A stretch of DNA of 64,000 nt from the NCBI GenBank assembly GCA_948146395.1, contig OX411543.1:21368026-21432025 (forward strand), in the 5' to 3' direction. The stretch comes from Fragum whitleyi. Lineage: Eukaryota; Mollusca; Bivalvia; Cardiida; Cardiidae. Positions within the stretch are counted from its first letter, which is position 1, and each line of letters begins with the position of its first letter. Below the pieces are notes generated by a model. It did no database searches, was not told the DNA's origin, and saw nothing but the letters and a program-made list of their open reading frames with translations. This document shows positions 61,221 through 64,000 of this stretch, one piece after another. The translations under genes were made by a program, and so were the position numbers.

Positions 61221-61920
61221 TTAATACCTCAAAGAGGCTATCATCCTATCGACCTTGGTTCTATAAATAGCTCCTTACATTTGGTGCCATGCAGTACTTT
61301 GGAATCATTCTAGAGGCAAAATTGATTAATTAATCTAAGTTGTAAGAATTTTTTCACAATTTATGTAAAAAAATGGATTGAAAGCCATCAAAATGAAATA
61401 GTATCAGACAGTGCCCAAAATTTAAAAGGGATGTCATGTCAAAGGTATTGTAAATTAACAGAAATATGGTCGGGACAAGGGGGTTGGGGGTAGTTTGGCA
61501 ATGATTTTGTTGTCAGGTTTGGTTATTTACCTGTTCTTAATTATTAACTTTTAATCATATTTTGTTCTTATTCCAAAATTTGAATTTTCAAAGCTTAGCA
61601 AACTTAGCAAAATTTTTTCTTGAATATTATAACTTGTGATAATAAAAAAACCTTGGCTAAGACAAGTCAACCAAAGAGAAAGACTAAAATGACATTATGT
61701 ATCTTTAAGTAGATAAAGACTGAATGTTACAAGGAGAGTTACTCATTACTACATAATCATTGACTGATAATGGGTGACCTTGAAATATATTATCTTTTAA
61801 CAATCATCTCATCTGGCTTTGAAGTTTGTTGTGGCTCTGAATAGAGCTATATATACGCAGATAGAGGGGAATTTTTTTTTCAACTTTGAATATATCACTT
61901 GTTCTTGCTCAAACCCTCTT
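61221..61920. other. Non-coding DNA, nothing recognised
   Basis: Short remainder of a SINE may follow to about 61310. No ORF. Confidence 0.4.
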
Positions 61921-62165
61921 TTGTGATTACTCTTTTGAATCGTCTTAATGAGACGATTCAAATGAGTACCCACAACATTGGGTTTCTTTTGGAAATAAAG
62001 ATTTTAGACGGGTGTTTCCCTTCCCCCCTTATCTGTACCTCTGTTTCTAAGTCTAAGCTATCCTATTAGCTCAAACCCTAGGACATAGACATTTCCAATG
62101 AGTACCCACAACATAGGGATTCACTTAGAAATAAAAATTTAGACCATATTTATCCCTCCAAACTT
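61921..62165 (+). repeat. Palindromic repeat family V, copy 4
   Basis: CTTTTGAATCGTCTTAATGA GACGATTCAAATGAGTACCC ACAACATTGGG; a second partial unit CCAATGAGTACCCACAACAT AGGG follows at about 62095. Confidence 0.7.
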
Positions 62166-62632
62166 TTAAGAAAAGATTCTGGGAATTTGACCAAACTAAT
62201 AGCAGGAAGTCTTAAATTACAACCAAGGCTTGTTGGTGTTCTAGGCAGATAAGACTGATGCAAAATAAATTGACAGAAATTCTGAAAGAACCCTTGTTGC
62301 TTTGCATTTTTAAACTAGTGACGATGAAAGTAGAGTTGTGTATAACTTATTGTTTAGATCTAATTAAACATTGTGAAAAAATGATCCTGGCTCTTCATTT
62401 CAATTCATGGAATTATTAGAATTAAAGTAAAACAGATGAAAACTATAATGTTTTAATTTCCGATCACCTATTGCATTTACATTAAAGGGAGAGTAGTACT
62501 GCTTTTAATTTCCTCCAAATGTTGGCAGATGTAATTACTTGATAACCTTATCAAAATAGATTCAAAATGTCAGTCAAAAAACATTTTTTGCCAAACTGGT
62601 CAGTTTGAAGATTGAGAAATGAGCTAGCTGAT
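62166..62632. other. Non-coding DNA, nothing recognised
   Basis: No supported feature. Confidence 0.4.
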
Positions 62633-62820
62633 GCCTGACATTTCCAACCATATCTCATGTGCATGTCTAGCTACAGATAGTGGGGGGATTTTGGAAGTTA
62701 GATCAAAGTATTTCATTGATAATAGGTCAAGCCCTTGCACAAGTACTGTGCAGATGCACAGGCTGGCCAGAGACTTTGCTTTGTGTGCATTTGAAATAGT
62801 TACAAATGCCACACATGGGC
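62633..62820. mobile_element. MITE family G, copy 3, degenerate
   Basis: GCCTGACATTTCCAACCATA at the left, GTACTGTGCAGATGCACAGG CTGGCCAGAGACTTTGCTTT in the hairpin region, CAAATGCCACACATGGGC at the right. The two overlapping frames on opposite strands (62624-62828) are artefacts of the palindrome. Confidence 0.6.
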
Positions 62821-63801
62821 TTCTTTAAATACTAAAGACTTAGAAAGGAGAAATTCAAATTCATTCAAGTCAGCAAATTCAGTCTATGTTTTCTAAATCT
62901 AAATCATACTCAAATGACCTTTTAAAGAAAGAAATTAAGAAAAACTACAACTTCTAGGCCAGCTGAGGTCAACCCCAATCACACTAGCCTAACAAATAAA
63001 AGTTAATCAAAATTCATAACTTTGACCAAATTGGTTTAAAGCTAATGTCCATTTGATTTAAATTAGATAAAATATCTATATATACCCTTAAGCTGTTCAT
63101 AAAAAGATATTTTTCGTAAACAGCTTGAAATGACCGATGGTCTTGATCATAATGTCGCCAGGCTTTTAAAACTAAACAATAAAGACCTATGAGAGATTCT
63201 GATTTAATATTTTGGACCTCGATGTTTTTTATGGCAAGATAAACTAGACTGTTCTGATTCTGCATTAGTATGCTTTTAGCTCAGAAAATATTGTTTGTAA
63301 TGAACAATTTATTTTTAATCAGTCTTTATTAATTAATTGCAGAAAAACCCCATGCCCATTGAAAAAATTTCACAATTTAAGGTTATGAACTTAAATTCAA
63401 ATTCCATTAAGCTTGATTCTGCTCCGCAAAGTAGAAATTATAGATAGCAGATAGTTTGTCCACTAACAAAGATTATTAGGCTCAATAACTAATTAAAATT
63501 AAAAATTTATGAATTTTGTCACCAATATTGACCACAGCAAAGTTTTTATTATCATTCTGTAAACATTAAAGACTGGACTATTAAATTTGTGAGAGTTTTA
63601 ATAGGATAACAGTTAGCGGTCAGAGGTGCTGTCTTACTAAGTCCCAACTTACAATATTTTGTGAGTTTGGGCATCATCATCATAGACAGACATTTCCAAC
63701 GTGACATTTATGTCCAAATGATAGACAGACATTGATCATAATGCAGCCTGGACAGCCTCAAAATAAAGTGAAACTTGTTTTGAGCGACCACTAATGCGAC
63801 C
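62821..63801. other. Non-coding DNA, nothing recognised
   Basis: AT-rich. The 83-codon minus frame 63014-63265 has no domain. Confidence 0.35.
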
Positions 63802-64000
63802 TATGTTGTTAAAACTCAATAGATTTTTATCATTCAGACGATTCTGGTGAGTTTTAACAATATAGGATTCATTTTCAATAATTGATGGACCAACTTTATA
63901 CTTTTTAAGATATTTTAATTTAAAGAAGGAAATTTGGAAATTGTCACTAAATAAAAATGGTAGCTTAGTGGAAGTGGTCGCTTGAGGAAGTTTAACTGTA
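63802..64000 (+). repeat. Interspersed repeat O, copy 2, runs off the window
   Basis: GTTAAAACTCAATAGATTTT, foldback GACGATTCTGGTGAGTTTTA ACAATATAGGATTCATT, then TTTAAAGAAGGAAATTTGG, matching 35060-35280. The right end lies beyond 64000. Confidence 0.58.

Noticed and set aside
1..64000. LINE/LTR reverse transcriptase or integrase, or Rep/helicase of an autonomous Helitron
   Set aside because: No YxDD, DDE-integrase or Rep/helicase motif was found in any frame of length; the pearl/HINE-like elements here are all non-autonomous.

Overview
The window looks like nuclear DNA of an invertebrate, most probably a marine bivalve mollusc. It is AT-rich and almost entirely non-coding. It is packed with short non-autonomous transposons, tRNA-derived SINEs, and a class of tandem-repeat elements that I recognise from bivalve genomes ('pearl'/Helitron-like, HINE-type). 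These start with a hairpin such as AGCTCACCTGAGCAC, carry a GTCC/GTCT microsatellite and a run of ~145-165 bp units, and end near CTTGTT. The organism call is inference from repeat style. There is no bacterial or organellar signature, no operon and no CRISPR array.

Host genes. Only two stretches look like host coding sequence. (1) 10990-11859 (+) is an uninterrupted 289-codon ORF for an NHL/TRIM-type beta-propeller that opens with an N-myristoylation-like MGxxxSK start. (2) 57035-57123 (+) is a probable early exon encoding a signal peptide, with a pyrimidine-rich AG acceptor before it and a GTAAGT donor after it; the rest of that gene would lie to the right. A third, weak candidate is a short minus-strand ORF near 17.5-17.9 kb.

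Transposons with coding remnants. A Tc1-family (DD34E) element at 23111-25847 has TA target duplications and a transposase frame broken by only two nonsense codons. A PIF/Harbinger element at 5379-6563, with TTA duplications and a broken transposase N-terminus, is nested in a mariner-like element at 4714-6891.

Layout. 0-10 kb: MITEs (piggyBac-like with TTAA, Mutator-like with a 10-bp duplication, long-palindrome families), the nested Harbinger, a long-TIR TA element and a SINE with a 16-bp duplication. 10-13 kb: the NHL gene and a 145-bp-unit element. 13-17 kb: a nest of SINE, MITE and two pearl/HINE-like elements. 17-23 kb: a sparse region with SINEs and a MITE carrying paired TGACGTCA sites. 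23-31 kb: the Tc1 element and small MITEs. 31-33 kb: a TA-duplicating DNA element between two inverted tRNA-promoter repeats. 34-54 kb: the densest part, with eight pearl/HINE-like elements, several nested inside other repeats. 54-57 kb: low-repeat DNA leading to the signal-peptide exon. 57-64 kb: its putative intron, full of MITEs, including a 483-bp hAT-type element with a perfect 8-bp duplication.

The most informative result is that three pearl/HINE-like insertions can be compared with their uninterrupted target sequence inside this same window. All three show insertion with no target-site duplication, and several divergent subfamilies keep an internal unit of exactly 145 bp.
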